Positions 9,390 to 19,464 of a DNA stretch of 64,000 nucleotides are shown here, piece by piece. This DNA comes from an uncultured Paracoccaceae bacterium. Its GTDB lineage: Bacteria > Pseudomonadota > Alphaproteobacteria > Rhodobacterales > Rhodobacteraceae. The notes beneath the pieces were generated by a model. That model searched no databases. It saw only the letters and a list, made by a program, of their open reading frames with translations, and was not told the DNA's origin. Location of the stretch: positions 35,659-99,658 of the forward strand of contig CALJZN010000004.1 of the NCBI GenBank assembly GCA_937983405.1. The letters run 5' to 3'. How positions within the stretch are numbered: the first letter of the stretch is position 1; every line of letters begins with the position of its first letter. The position numbers and the translations under genes were made by a program.

Positions 9390-10592
9390 TCATCCGCCGG
9401 GCAGCCCCCGTGCCACCCGGGCGACGGCGACCGCGGCGGCCAGCGCCACCGCCATCGCCGTGGCCGTCAGCGCCGCGGATCCCCCCTGCCCGAGGATCAG
9501 CGCCCCGAGCATGGGCGCCGCGGCCGCGGCCAGCAGCGACGGGACCTGCAGCGCGCCCGAGACGGCGCCGTAACCGTCGCGCCCCATCGTCTCGGCCGTC
9601 AGCGTCGGGCGCAGGATGGTCATGACCCCCATCGCCGCCCCCTGCAGCACCGCAAAGGCAAACACCAGCACCGGCGCGAGCCCCGCCAGCGCCAGCACAG
9701 CCGCCGCCGCGAGGAGCCCCGCCATCGTCGCCCATGCGACGCGGGCCGTGCCCAGCCGCGCCTCCCAGCGCATCAGCACCAGCCGCCCCACCACCTGCGC
9801 CGGGCCGATGCAGGCCGCCGCCAGCACCGCCGCTGCCGGCGTCGCCCCCTTGGCGACCAGAAGCGGCACGATCAGCTGCATCAACATCCAGTGGTTGAGG
9901 CTGATCAGCGCAAACCCCAGCGCGAGCAGCCAGAAGGCGCGCCGCGCGAAGGCCCGCCGCAGGCCGCTGCGGTCGGCCTCGGACAGCGCCCCCTCGGGGG
10001 GCTGGCCGCGGCGCAGCCGCACCCCGGCGGCATGGTGCAGCGGCGCCATCACCCCCGCCGCCACCGCCGCCGCCGCCCACACGGCCGCGCGCCAGCCGAA
10101 GGCTTCGGCCAGCGCCGCCCCCGCCGGGAAGGCGAGGGTCGAGGCGAAGCCCGCCACCAGCGTCACCCGGATGATCGCCGGGCGCGCGGCCGTCCCGCAG
10201 CGGCGGATCAGCCAGGCGAAGGCCACCTCGTACAGGCAGGCCGCCTGCGCCAGCCCCAGCAGCGCCCAGGCGGCCAGATAGGTTGCCGGCGCATCCGCCA
10301 CGGCCAGAAGGCCCAGCGCCGCGGCGCCCAGCAGCGCCCCGCCGGTCAGAAGCGCGGGGCCGAGGCCGCGGTCCACCAGCCGCCCGGCGAAGGGCGCGAT
10401 GGCGGCCGCGATCACGATGGCCAGCGTCGGCCCGAGCGCGAGGAACGCCTTGTCCCAGCCCAGCGCCTCGGTCCAGGCCAGCAGGAGCGCGCCGAAGATG
10501 TAGAAGAAGCAGGCGTAGCCCAGCGTCTGCCCGAAGGCGAGCATCCAGACCGCCGGCGCATCCACCCTGTCCCCGGCGCGGTCCACCGGCAC
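9390..10592 (-). CDS. MFS transporter
   Basis: ~12 hydrophobic segments, 400 aa. Confidence 0.8.
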   Translation of the reverse strand: MPVDRAGDRVDAPAVWMLAFGQTLGYACFFYIFGALLLAWTEALGWDKAFLALGPTLAIVIAAAIAPFAGRLVDRGLGPALLTGGALLGAAALGLLAVADAPATYLAAWALLGLAQAACLYEVAFAWLIRRCGTAARPAIIRVTLVAGFASTLAFPAGAALAEAFGWRAAVWAAAAVAAGVMAPLHHAAGVRLRRGQPPEGALSEADRSGLRRAFARRAFWLLALGFALISLNHWMLMQLIVPLLVAKGATPAAAVLAAACIGPAQVVGRLVLMRWEARLGTARVAWATMAGLLAAAAVLALAGLAPVLVFAFAVLQGAAMGVMTILRPTLTAETMGRDGYGAVSGALQVPSLLAAAAAPMLGALILGQGGSAALTATAMAVALAAAVAVARVARGLPGG

Positions 10593-10666
10593 CTCCCCCT
10601 CACAGCCCGGGCCTGCTTGCCCGGGCCGCGGGGGGAAGTCAATTCGACATCTCTAGGGATATCGGG

Positions 10667-12142
10667 TTAAAGCGCGTACAGGGCGCCGAACTTGGCCTCG
10701 AGATGGTCGAGCAGCGGCGCCTCGGTCGGCTCGGCCCCGCCGCAGGCCCGCGCGATCGTCTCGCCCGGCCCGAACAGCCTGCCGTGGCGCTGCACCTTCT
10801 CGCCCAGCCAGCGGGTGATCGGCCCCAGCTCTCCGCGGGCGATCAGCGCATCGGTCTCGGGGATGTCGGCGCGCAGCGCCGCCCAGAGGCAGCCGGCATA
10901 GACGTTGCCCAGCGCATAGGTCGGGAAATAGCCGAACAGGCCGAGCGCCCAGTGCACATCCTGCAGCATCCCGTGCGCCGGCCGGTCCACCGCCACACCG
11001 AAGTCGGCGAGGAAGCGCGCGTTCCACGCCTCCTCGAGGTCGGCCGGCTCGAGCCGCCCCGCGACGAGGTCGCGCTCGAGGTCGAAGCGCAGCATGATGT
11101 GCAGGTTGTAGTGCACCTCGTCGGCCTCGGTGCGGATGTAGCCCGGCACGACGCGGTTCAGGGCGGCGTAAAGGGCGTCCGCGTCGGCCGCGCCGGCATG
11201 GCCGAAGGCGCGCCCCATCGCCCCGTGCAGCCAGCCGGCGAAGGGGCGGCTGCGGCCGATCTGGTTCTCGTAAAGCCGGCTCTGGCTTTCGTGCACGCCC
11301 ATCGAGGCGCCGTGGCCGAGCGGGGTGAGGGCATGGGCGGGGTCCACGCTCTGCTCGTAGGCGGCATGGCCGGTCTCGTGGATCGTGGCAAGGAGACACC
11401 CCAGCGGGTCGGCCTCGTCCACCCGGGTGGTGATGCGCACGTCGGCGCCCGAGCCCGAGGAGAAGGGATGCACCGCCAGGTCGAGCCGCCCGCGGTGGAA
11501 GTCATAGCCGAAGGCGGCGGCGACCTCGCGCGCGAGGCGCAGCTGGCCGTCCTGCGGGAACCGCCCCGCCAGCGGCGGGGGCACCCGGCCGGTGCCGAGG
11601 ATCGCCGCGCGCAGGGCCACCAGCCGCGGGCGCATCCGGCAGAACATCGCCGCCAGGGCGGCGCCGGTCATGCCGGGCTCGTACTCCTCCAGCAGCGCGT
11701 CATAGAGGTCGCCGCCGTCGGCCAGCGCCGCCGCCGCCTCGCGCTTCAGCCGCAGCACCTGGGCCAGCACGGGCAGGAAATGGGCGATGTCGTCGCGGGC
11801 CCGCGCCTCGGCCCAGATGCCCTGGGCCAGCGAGGTGACCCGCGCCGTCTCGGCCGCCAGCCGGGCCGGGATGCGGACGGCGCGGGCGTGGTCGCGCCGC
11901 AGGTGGCGCAGCGCGGCCTCGCCCGCGGCGTCGGGGGCAACCGCGGCGGCCAGCCAGTCGGCCATCCGCGGGTCGGTGCGGCGGGCATGCAGCACGGCCT
12001 CGAGCGCCGCCACCTCCTCGGCCCGCTGCGCGGCGGCACCGCGCGGCATCACCGTCTCGCGGTCCCAGCCGAGGCGGCCCATGACGAGCGCCAGCGCCTC
12101 GGTCTCGCGCTGGAAGGCCGCGAGCGCGGCGAAGGCGGTCAT
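10667..12142 (-). CDS. M32 carboxypeptidase (carboxypeptidase Taq)
   Basis: M32 features incl. HETGHAAYEQ and ESQSRLYENQIGRS. Confidence 0.92.
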   Translation of the reverse strand: MTAFAALAAFQRETEALALVMGRLGWDRETVMPRGAAAQRAEEVAALEAVLHARRTDPRMADWLAAAVAPDAAGEAALRHLRRDHARAVRIPARLAAETARVTSLAQGIWAEARARDDIAHFLPVLAQVLRLKREAAAALADGGDLYDALLEEYEPGMTGAALAAMFCRMRPRLVALRAAILGTGRVPPPLAGRFPQDGQLRLAREVAAAFGYDFHRGRLDLAVHPFSSGSGADVRITTRVDEADPLGCLLATIHETGHAAYEQSVDPAHALTPLGHGASMGVHESQSRLYENQIGRSRPFAGWLHGAMGRAFGHAGAADADALYAALNRVVPGYIRTEADEVHYNLHIMLRFDLERDLVAGRLEPADLEEAWNARFLADFGVAVDRPAHGMLQDVHWALGLFGYFPTYALGNVYAGCLWAALRADIPETDALIARGELGPITRWLGEKVQRHGRLFGPGETIARACGGAEPTEAPLLDHLEAKFGALYAL

Positions 12143-13278
12143 CGCGCCCCCCGGATGGCGGCCACGCGCGGATAGAGCGCCAGGTGGCGGGCCTGCAGGA
12201 TCGCAACCCACAGGATCACCGCGGTCGCCTGATGCAAGATCGCCAGCTGCCAGGGCGCCCCGGCCATCACCGTGAGAACGCCCAGGACGGCCTGCGCCAG
12301 CACCAGCGCCAGCACCGCGGCAAAGGCCCCCCGCGTCGCCGGGTGGGGCGAGCGGCGGCTGCGCAGGAAGGCCACCACCGCCAGCACCAGCAGCAGATAC
12401 CCGCCGATCCGGTGGACGAACTGCACCAGCGCGGGGTTCTCGACCAGGTTGCGCCACAGCGGGGTCAGGTCGAGGGCCTCGGGCGGGAAGAACACCCCGT
12501 GCATCAGCGGCCAGTCGGTATAGGTCCGCCCCGCGTCGATGCCCGCCACCAGCGCGCCAAGCAGGATCTGCAGGAAGGCCAGATGCATCAGCCCCGTGGC
12601 CAGGCCGAGGGCGCGCGCCTCCTTCTGGCGGCGGGCGGCGAGCAGCTCGGCCTCGCGCCGGCCGAGCAGGAACACATACCAGGCGATCAACCCGAGGATG
12701 ACGAAGGCCAGCCCAAGATGCACCATGAGCCGGGTCGAGGCGACGCGCACCATCCCCTCGCCGAGGCCCGAGGCGACCATCCACCAGCCGATCGCCCCCT
12801 GGAGCCCGCCTAGCGCGCCCAGCAGCAGCAGCCGCCCGGCCCAGCCCGGCGGCATCCGCCCGCTGGCCCAGAGGCCGAGGAACCCCAGCGCCCAGACCAG
12901 CCCGATCACCCGGCCCAGCTGGCGGTGGCCCCATTCCCACCAGTAGATCGTCTTGAACGCCTCGAGCGTCATGCCCTTGTTGACGAGCTCATACTGCGGG
13001 ATGGCGCGGTAGCGGTCGAACTCGGCCTGCCAGTCGGCCTCGGTCAGCGGCGGGATTGCCCCGGTCACGGGCCGCCATTCGGTGATCGACAGCCCCGAGT
13101 CGGTCAGCCGGGTGAGACCGCCCACCGCGATCATCAGGGCGACGAGCGCGAACAGCACGATCAGCCAGACCCGCACCGCCCCGCGCGCGGCGCGCGGCGC
13201 GCGCTCGATCATGCCGCCCGCCGGTGCGGGCGCCGGGCGCCGGTCGCCCACCTCCTCGAAGATCGTCCGCTTGGCCAT
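12139..13278 (-). CDS. ctaA: heme A synthase (COX15/CtaA)
   Basis: GGLTRLTDSGLSITEWRPVTGAIPPL, WWEWGHRQLGR. Confidence 0.94.
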   Translation of the reverse strand: MAKRTIFEEVGDRRPAPAPAGGMIERAPRAARGAVRVWLIVLFALVALMIAVGGLTRLTDSGLSITEWRPVTGAIPPLTEADWQAEFDRYRAIPQYELVNKGMTLEAFKTIYWWEWGHRQLGRVIGLVWALGFLGLWASGRMPPGWAGRLLLLGALGGLQGAIGWWMVASGLGEGMVRVASTRLMVHLGLAFVILGLIAWYVFLLGRREAELLAARRQKEARALGLATGLMHLAFLQILLGALVAGIDAGRTYTDWPLMHGVFFPPEALDLTPLWRNLVENPALVQFVHRIGGYLLLVLAVVAFLRSRRSPHPATRGAFAAVLALVLAQAVLGVLTVMAGAPWQLAILHQATAVILWVAILQARHLALYPRVAAIRGAR

Positions 13279-13325
13279 GCCCGTTCCCCCTGCGGGGCGG
13301 ACACTAGGGCCGCGCCCCGGTGCCA

Positions 13326-14087
13326 TCAAGCCCCGCCCCCCGTTGCCGCGCCGCCGCTGCCCCGCGGCCGCCGGGCCAGATGCCGCAGGATGCCGTGCAG
13401 GATCTGCACCTCGGCCCGGGTCAGGCCGAAGCGCGCCAGCATGTTGCGCAGCGACAGCCGCATCGAGGGCCCCTTGTCCTCGGGAAAGAAATAGCCCGCG
13501 GCCGCGAGCCGCTCCTCGAAATGGTCGCCCAGCTTCTCGACCTCGAGCGCGGTGGCCGGATCGGCCCGCCCGGTGGCGGCGGCGGCCGGCGCCGCGCCCC
13601 CCTGCCGGCCCCATTCGTAGGCCATCAGCAGAACGCATTGCGCGAGGTTGAGCGAGGGGAAGGCCGGGTTGACCGGGACCGAGACGATGGCGTTCGCCCG
13701 CGCCACCTCGGCGTTCTCAAGCCCCGCCCGCTCGGGGCCGAAGACGAAGCCCACCCGCTCGCCCGCGGCGGCCCGGGCACGGGCGTCGGCGATGGCCGCC
13801 TCGGGGGTCAGCACGGGCTTGGTCAGCTCGCGCGGGCGGGCGGTGGTGGCGTAAAGGAAGGTGAGGTCCGCCGCCGCCTCGGGCAGTGCGGCGTGGACGG
13901 TCGCGCCGTCCAGCACCCGCCCCGCGCCGCTGGCCATCGCCACCGCCGCCGGGTTGGGCCAGCCGTCGCGCGGCGCGACCAGGCGCAGCCGGTCCAGCCC
14001 GAAGTTCCACATCGCCCGCGCCGCGGCGCCGATGTTCTCGCCCAGCTGCGGGCGCACAAGCAGGATGACGGGATCGGGGGCAGGCAT
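13326..14087 (-). CDS. trmJ: tRNA (cytidine/uridine-2'-O-)-methyltransferase
   Basis: SPOUT motifs: VRPQLGENIGAAARAMWNFGL, FGPERAGLENAEV, NLAQCVLLMAYE. Confidence 0.9.
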   Translation of the reverse strand: MPAPDPVILLVRPQLGENIGAAARAMWNFGLDRLRLVAPRDGWPNPAAVAMASGAGRVLDGATVHAALPEAAADLTFLYATTARPRELTKPVLTPEAAIADARARAAAGERVGFVFGPERAGLENAEVARANAIVSVPVNPAFPSLNLAQCVLLMAYEWGRQGGAAPAAAATGRADPATALEVEKLGDHFEERLAAAGYFFPEDKGPSMRLSLRNMLARFGLTRAEVQILHGILRHLARRPRGSGGAATGGGA

Positions 14088-14260
14088 CGCCGGAGCCAAG
14101 CGCAGGGGTTCGCGCCTGATACCCCTCGCCCGGGGGCCGCACAAGCCGGACCGGCACCGCCCCGGCGGCCGAACCGGCCCGCCCGCGGCGGCCTTGTGAC
14201 CGGCCGTCCTGCGCGCTATCACGGCCCGCCCGATCACGGCCTGCCCGACCGGAGACGCCG

Positions 14261-14881
14261 ATGGCCAGCCCCGACCGCCCGCAGATCACCCTCGTCACCC
14301 CGCCCGAGATCGACCTCGGCGCCTTCCCCGACGCGCTGGCCGCGGTGCTCGACGGGGTGGCGGTGGCCTGCCTGCGCCTCGCGCTCGCCACCCGCGACGA
14401 GGACAGCCTGCTGCGCGCCGCCGATGCCTGCCGCGAGGTCGCCCATGCCCGCGACGTGCCCATCGTGATCGAGGCGCATGTCACGCTGGCCGGGCGCCTC
14501 GGCCTCGACGGGGTGCATCTGCCCGACGGCGCGCGCAGCGTGCGCAAGGCGCGTGCGGCGCTCGGGCGCGAGGCGATCGTCGGCGCCTTCTGCGGCGCCA
14601 CCCGGCACGAGGGGATCACCGCGGCCGAGGCGGGGGCCGATTACGTCGCCTTCGGCCCCGCGGGCGAGACGGCGCTGGGCAGCGGCACCCGGGCGCCGGC
14701 CGAGCTGTTCGCCTGGTGGTCCGAGATGATCGAGATCCCCGTGGTGGCCGAGGGCGCGCTGACGCCCGGGCTTGTGGCCGTGCTCGCCCCCGTGACCGAC
14801 TTCTTCGCTTTCGGCGAGGAGGTCTGGCGCCGCCCCGACCCGCTGGCCGCGCTCAGGGCGCTGGCAGCGGCGATGGGCTAG
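14261..14881 (+). CDS. thiamine phosphate synthase (ThiE/TenI-like)
   Basis: GVHLPDG, ADYVAFGPAGET TIM-barrel motifs. Confidence 0.8.
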   Translation: MASPDRPQITLVTPPEIDLGAFPDALAAVLDGVAVACLRLALATRDEDSLLRAADACREVAHARDVPIVIEAHVTLAGRLGLDGVHLPDGARSVRKARAALGREAIVGAFCGATRHEGITAAEAGADYVAFGPAGETALGSGTRAPAELFAWWSEMIEIPVVAEGALTPGLVAVLAPVTDFFAFGEEVWRRPDPLAALRALAAAMG

Positions 14882-15695
14882 GGCGCATCCCCGCGCGCAC
14901 CACCGCCTCGCAATGGGCGGCAAGCGCCTTGCGGTCGGGGAAGTCGGCCACGCGCACCGGGGGATGGAACACCACCGTCACCCCGCCCTGCCGCGGCGCC
15001 GCCAGCACCTGCAGCAGGTGCGGGCCGAAGGGCATGTCGCCCCACCAGGCGTAAAAGCGCGGGTCGGCCCCCGGCGGGGCGTGGTAGGTCACCGACACCG
15101 GCTGCACATGCAGGATCTCGGCCAGGCCATGGGCGTAGAAGGCGGCGAACAGGGTCGAGCGGAAGGGCAGCACGCGCAGCCCGTCCGAGCTTGTCCCCTC
15201 GGGGAAGAACATCATCTTCTGCCCTGCACGCAGCCGCGCCTCCATCTCGGCCGTCTGGCGCCGCGCCTCCCGGGGGTCGCGGTTGATGAACATCGACCCC
15301 GTGCCCTTGGCCAGCCAGCCGATCCCGGGCCAGGCCCCGATCTCGGTCTTGGCGACGTAATAGATGCGCTGCGAGGCGTTGAGCGTGTAGATGTCGAGCC
15401 ACGAGGCATGGTTCGACACCACAGCCCCGGGCAGGGCCATGGGCGTCCCCTCGGTGCGGTAGCGCATGCCGAGCACACGAAAGGCGTTGCGGCTGACGAA
15501 TTGCGTGATCCAGGGCGTCCAGGGCCGGCTGAGCCCGAACAGCGGCCGCTCGACCAGCCGCAGCGCCAGCAGCAGGCCGAGACAGCCGAAGGTCAGCACG
15601 ATCAGCCCCGCCCCGCGCACCGCCGCCCGCAGCCGGCCCGCGGGCGTCAGCGGCACCGGTGCGGGCACATCGTCGGACGTCCAGGTGTAGCTCAC
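14853..15695 (-). CDS. olsA: 1-acyl-sn-glycerol-3-phosphate/lyso-ornithine-lipid acyltransferase
   Basis: PlsC motifs NHASWLDI, FFPEGTSSDG; GTG start overlapping the upstream olsB stop. Confidence 0.85.
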   Translation of the reverse strand: MSYTWTSDDVPAPVPLTPAGRLRAAVRGAGLIVLTFGCLGLLLALRLVERPLFGLSRPWTPWITQFVSRNAFRVLGMRYRTEGTPMALPGAVVSNHASWLDIYTLNASQRIYYVAKTEIGAWPGIGWLAKGTGSMFINRDPREARRQTAEMEARLRAGQKMMFFPEGTSSDGLRVLPFRSTLFAAFYAHGLAEILHVQPVSVTYHAPPGADPRFYAWWGDMPFGPHLLQVLAAPRQGGVTVVFHPPVRVADFPDRKALAAHCEAVVRAGMRPSPSPLPAP

Positions 15696-16489
15696 GCCGC
15701 CGGCTCCTTCCGCCCGGCCTGCTTGCGGGCGTAGAAGCCGCGGTGTTTCTGGCTCATCCGGGCGGTGTCCATCAGCAGGCAGACATCGGTGGTGTTGAAG
15801 GCCCGGTCCACGAAGGCGCCCTCGCCCACATATCCGCCCAGCCGCAGATAGGCCTTGATCAGCGCAGGCGTCGCCACCATCGCCGCGCGGCGGTCCACCG
15901 CGTCCCTCGGCATCAGGTCCATCGTCTGGAAATGCTCGGGCAGCACCCGCACCCGGATTTCCTCGGGCGCCAGATGGAAATGGTGCAGATAGGCCAGCGG
16001 CTGGCGCAGCGCCGCGATGTCGGTGCCGTGAAAGCTCGCCACCCCGAACAGCACCTCGATCCCGCGCGACAGCACATATTCGGCCAGCCCGTTCCAGAGG
16101 TGGAACATCGCCGTTCCGCCGCGATAGTCGCGGTGCACGCAGGACCGGCCGAGCTCGAGCAGGCGCCGCCCGCACTGCTTGAGCCGCGTCAGATCGTATT
16201 CGCCGTCGGAATAGAAGCGCCCGATCGCTGCCGCCCGGTCCCCCGGCAACAGCCGGTAGACCCCGATGACATGGTCGAGCGCCGCCACGCTGCGCCGCGG
16301 GTCGATCAGCACCAGATGGTCGAAATACGGGTCGAAGTCGTCGCGCTCGAACCGGCCGGCGTGGTCCACCATCGGCCCGTCGCCGCCCAGCTCCTCGACG
16401 AACACCGCATAGCGCAACCGCTGTGCCGCGAGCAGGTCGGCCTCCTCGACCGCCAGCCTGAGAATGAGGTGCGGCTCTTCGGCGATCAT
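15692..16489 (-). CDS. olsB: L-ornithine N(alpha)-acyltransferase (ornithine lipid synthesis)
   Basis: LRYAVFVEELGG...GRSCVHRDYRGG...; pairs with olsA. Confidence 0.87.
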   Translation of the reverse strand: MIAEEPHLILRLAVEEADLLAAQRLRYAVFVEELGGDGPMVDHAGRFERDDFDPYFDHLVLIDPRRSVAALDHVIGVYRLLPGDRAAAIGRFYSDGEYDLTRLKQCGRRLLELGRSCVHRDYRGGTAMFHLWNGLAEYVLSRGIEVLFGVASFHGTDIAALRQPLAYLHHFHLAPEEIRVRVLPEHFQTMDLMPRDAVDRRAAMVATPALIKAYLRLGGYVGEGAFVDRAFNTTDVCLLMDTARMSQKHRGFYARKQAGRKEPAA

Positions 16490-16628
16490 CTCGGCTGCGC
16501 TGTCCCTTCCGCGGCAAAGCTGCCGCGGGGTTTTACGGGTTGCCCCCCCGCTTGGCAACAGAAAGCCGGCGGCCGGGGGTTGACGCGACCGGCGGTTGTG
16601 TTAACGCTCTGGTCATCATCTCCCGCGA

Positions 16629-16817
16629 TCATGACCCGAAGTCGCGGACAAGGTCGATCCGGCTTCCGTCGATCACCTGTTTGCCGGCATGCTCGAAGGT
16701 GACGGTGATGCGGGCCCCGACGACCGACTGGACCTGCCCGCGCCCCCAGTCGGGTCGCGCGGGATGTGTGACGATCATCCCCGGTTCGAGATAGCGGTTG
16801 CCCGAAGCGCCGTTCAT
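16629..16817 (-). CDS. DUF3553-family small protein
   Basis: 62 aa, EPGMIVTHPARPDWGRGQVQSVVG...ITVTFEHAGKQVI. Confidence 0.7.
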   Translation of the reverse strand: MNGASGNRYLEPGMIVTHPARPDWGRGQVQSVVGARITVTFEHAGKQVIDGSRIDLVRDFGS

Positions 16818-16877
16818 CTCGGTCCTTCCCGTCCCTTCCGCCGCGCCGCCCGACGCCGCGCGCCCCGAGGATTTCCG

Positions 16878-17534
16878 ATGCACAGCACCGCCACCTCGCT
16901 CGACCGGCCGGTCCCCGGCCCCTGCGGCGCCCCCTGCGGCGACGACCAGTTCGCCGGAACGATCAGCACGCTTCTTGCCTCGCGCATCTGTCACGATCTT
17001 GTCAATCCGCTCGGTGCCGTCGGCAACGGGATCGAGCTGCTGACGCTCGGGGCGAAACCGCCGGGCCCCGAGCTTGCGGTCATCCTCGAAAGCCTCGCGG
17101 CCGCCCATGCGCGGCTGGGCTTCTTCCGGATCGCCTACGGCGCGCCGACGGGCGGGGCGCTGCCGCCGCGCCAGTTGGTCGAACTTCTTGCCGCCGTCAC
17201 CCGCGGCAGCCGTCTGACCGCCGCGTGGGAGGTTGCGGGGGATGTCGCCCGGCCCGCGGCAAAACTTGCCTTCCTGCTGTTCCACTGCGCCGAGGCGGCG
17301 CTGCCGCTCGGCGGGCATATCGCCATTGCGGCCGAAGGCGGCCGCTGGCGGCTTCAGGCCGAAGGCCGGCGGCTGCGCGTCGAGCCCGGGCATTGGGCCG
17401 CGCTGTCCGACCCCGGCCTCGCCGCAGGCTTCGGCCCGGCCGAGGTCCAGTTCCCCCTTGCCGGGATGGAGCTGCGCCGCCAGGGCCGACGGCTCGAGGC
17501 CGAGATCGGCGACACGATCCGCCTGACCTTCTGA
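16878..17534 (+). CDS. chpT: histidine phosphotransferase ChpT
   Basis: LASRICHDLVNPLGAVGNGIELL H-box typical of ChpT. Confidence 0.87.
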   Translation: MHSTATSLDRPVPGPCGAPCGDDQFAGTISTLLASRICHDLVNPLGAVGNGIELLTLGAKPPGPELAVILESLAAAHARLGFFRIAYGAPTGGALPPRQLVELLAAVTRGSRLTAAWEVAGDVARPAAKLAFLLFHCAEAALPLGGHIAIAAEGGRWRLQAEGRRLRVEPGHWAALSDPGLAAGFGPAEVQFPLAGMELRRQGRRLEAEIGDTIRLTF

Positions 17535-17557
17535 CCCCCGCCGCAGAGACGGCCGGC

Positions 17558-17581
17558 GGCTCAGGGCCGGGCTCAGGGCCG
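17558..17581. repeat. 12-bp perfect tandem duplication GGCTCAGGGCCG x2
   Basis: read directly at the chpT/proA convergent junction. Confidence 0.75.
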
Positions 17582-18847
17582 GATCGTGCCGTCGCCTTCG
17601 ACGAGATACTTGAAGCTGGTCAGCTGTTCGGCCCCCACCGGCCCGCGAGCGTGCAGCTTGCCCGTGGCGATCCCGATCTCGGCGCCCATGCCGAACTCGC
17701 CGCCGTCGGCGAACTGGGTCGAGGCGTTGCGCATCAGGATCGCGCTGTCCAGCCGCGCGAAGAAGCGCGCCGCGGCGGCATCGTCCTCGGTCAGGATCGC
17801 CTCGGTATGGCCCGAGCCGTAGCGGCGGATGTGCTCGATCGCTGCGTCCACGCCGTCCACCAGCCGGGCGGCGATGATGCTGTCGAGGAACTCGCGGCCG
17901 AAATCCTCGGGCGCCGCCGGCACCGTGCCGGGGATGGCCAGAAGCGCGCCCTCGGCGCGCACCTCCACCCCGGCGGCAAGCAGATCCTCGACCATCGGCG
18001 CGCCGTGCCGGGCGAAGAAGGCCCGGTCGATCAGCAGGCACTCGGCCGCCCCGCAGACCCCCGGGCGCCGCGTCTTGGCGTTCAGCACCACCCGGCGCGC
18101 CTTGGCGACATCGGCTGCGGCATCGACGTAGACATGGCAGATGCCCTCGAGATGGGCGAACACCGGCACCCGCGCCTCGGCCTGCACCAGCCCCACGAGG
18201 CCCTTGCCGCCGCGCGGCACGATGACGTCGATGAAGGCGGTCGCGCGCAGCATCTCGCCCACCATCGCGCGGTCGGCCGTGGGGACAAGCTGGATCGCGG
18301 CCTCAGGCAGCCCGGCCGCGCGCAGCCCCTCGACCAGGCAGGCATGGATCGCGGCCGAGGACGCGCGGCTTTCCGACCCGCCGCGCAGGATGGCGGCATT
18401 CCCGGCCTTCAGGCACAGCGCGCCGGCATCCGCCGTCACGTTGGGCCGGCTCTCGAAGATCACCCCCACCACGCCCAGCGGCGTGCGCACCCGCCGGATG
18501 CGCAGCCCCGACGGCACGGTCCAGTCCGCGATCACCTCGCCCACCGGGTCGGGCATCGCGGCGATCGTGCGCAGGCTGTCCGCGATCGCCCGCAGCCGGC
18601 CCGCATCCAGCCGCAGCCGGTCGGTCATCGCCGCCGACAGGCCGGCCGCGGCGGCGGCCTCGAGGTCGCGCGCGTTGGCCTGCAGAACGGTGTCGGATCG
18701 CTCGGCAAGAGCCTCGGCGGCCGCAAGCAGCGCCGCCCGCTTGCGCGCGTCCGCGGCGCAGGCCAGCTCGGCCGCCGCCGCCCGCGCCCTGTCCCCCATC
18801 GCCGCCATCAGCGCCGCGGGCGCCAGCCCCTCTGCCCCGTCCGCCAT
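17573..18847 (-). CDS. proA: glutamate-5-semialdehyde dehydrogenase
   Basis: [32 protein letters not shown]; 424 aa. Confidence 0.95.
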   Translation of the reverse strand: MADGAEGLAPAALMAAMGDRARAAAAELACAADARKRAALLAAAEALAERSDTVLQANARDLEAAAAAGLSAAMTDRLRLDAGRLRAIADSLRTIAAMPDPVGEVIADWTVPSGLRIRRVRTPLGVVGVIFESRPNVTADAGALCLKAGNAAILRGGSESRASSAAIHACLVEGLRAAGLPEAAIQLVPTADRAMVGEMLRATAFIDVIVPRGGKGLVGLVQAEARVPVFAHLEGICHVYVDAAADVAKARRVVLNAKTRRPGVCGAAECLLIDRAFFARHGAPMVEDLLAAGVEVRAEGALLAIPGTVPAAPEDFGREFLDSIIAARLVDGVDAAIEHIRRYGSGHTEAILTEDDAAAARFFARLDSAILMRNASTQFADGGEFGMGAEIGIATGKLHARGPVGAEQLTSFKYLVEGDGTIRP

Positions 18848-18900
18848 CGCCCCCGTCCCGCCGCCGCCGGCGCCGGGATAGCGCGCGCCGCCGCCGCTGT

Positions 18901-19464
18901 CTAGCGCGGCGCCTCGGCGCGGTCGTGCATGGTGTAGTCGCGCAGGATGCGGAACAGCCGCACCTCCTCGGCGCCCGCCGCCTGCGCCTGCGCCGCCGCA
19001 CCGGCCGCCGCCCGCGCCAGGGCGAAGGCCGCCAGCGTCACATGGCGCCCGGGCAGAGTGACGCTTTCGTGCGCCCGCCCCCCCGGCAGGGGCACCGGGG
19101 CGCTGCCGTAGGCCGCCGCGACGAACCGACCCGGGGGCTCCGCGCCGGACCAGGGCCCCGCGCCTTCGGGCAGATGCAGGATCTGCCGGCCGACGCGGAT
19201 GCGGTAGCCCGCGAAATGCAGCGCCCGGCCGGCCGCCTGCGACCGGCGGTGCTCGGGGTCGGCGCGCCAGCCGTCGATCGCCGCCGCGTCGGCCCAGAGC
19301 TGGTGCGACAGGATCGCCCCGGGGTCGTCCTGCGGGCGGTAGCGGTCGAGGAAGACCAGCCCCGGATGGCCTGCAAGCCGCGGCTTCAGCCGGGCCGCAT
19401 GCTCGAAATACTGCGCCATGTGGCCGGGCCGCGGGCGCATCTCGAAGAACAGCGCGACCGTCAC
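18901..19464 (-). CDS. antibiotic biosynthesis monooxygenase (ABM)-fold protein
   Basis: [30 protein letters not shown]...[18 protein letters not shown] start overlaps proB stop. Confidence 0.75.
   Translation of the reverse strand: MTVALFFEMRPRPGHMAQYFEHAARLKPRLAGHPGLVFLDRYRPQDDPGAILSHQLWADAAAIDGWRADPEHRRSQAAGRALHFAGYRIRVGRQILHLPEGAGPWSGAEPPGRFVAAAYGSAPVPLPGGRAHESVTLPGRHVTLAAFALARAAAGAAAQAQAAGAEEVRLFRILRDYTMHDRAEAPR

Noticed and set aside
17558-17581. 12-bp tandem duplication at the chpT/proA junction as a mobile-element footprint
   Set aside because: No flanking element or target-site structure; simple replication slippage is enough.
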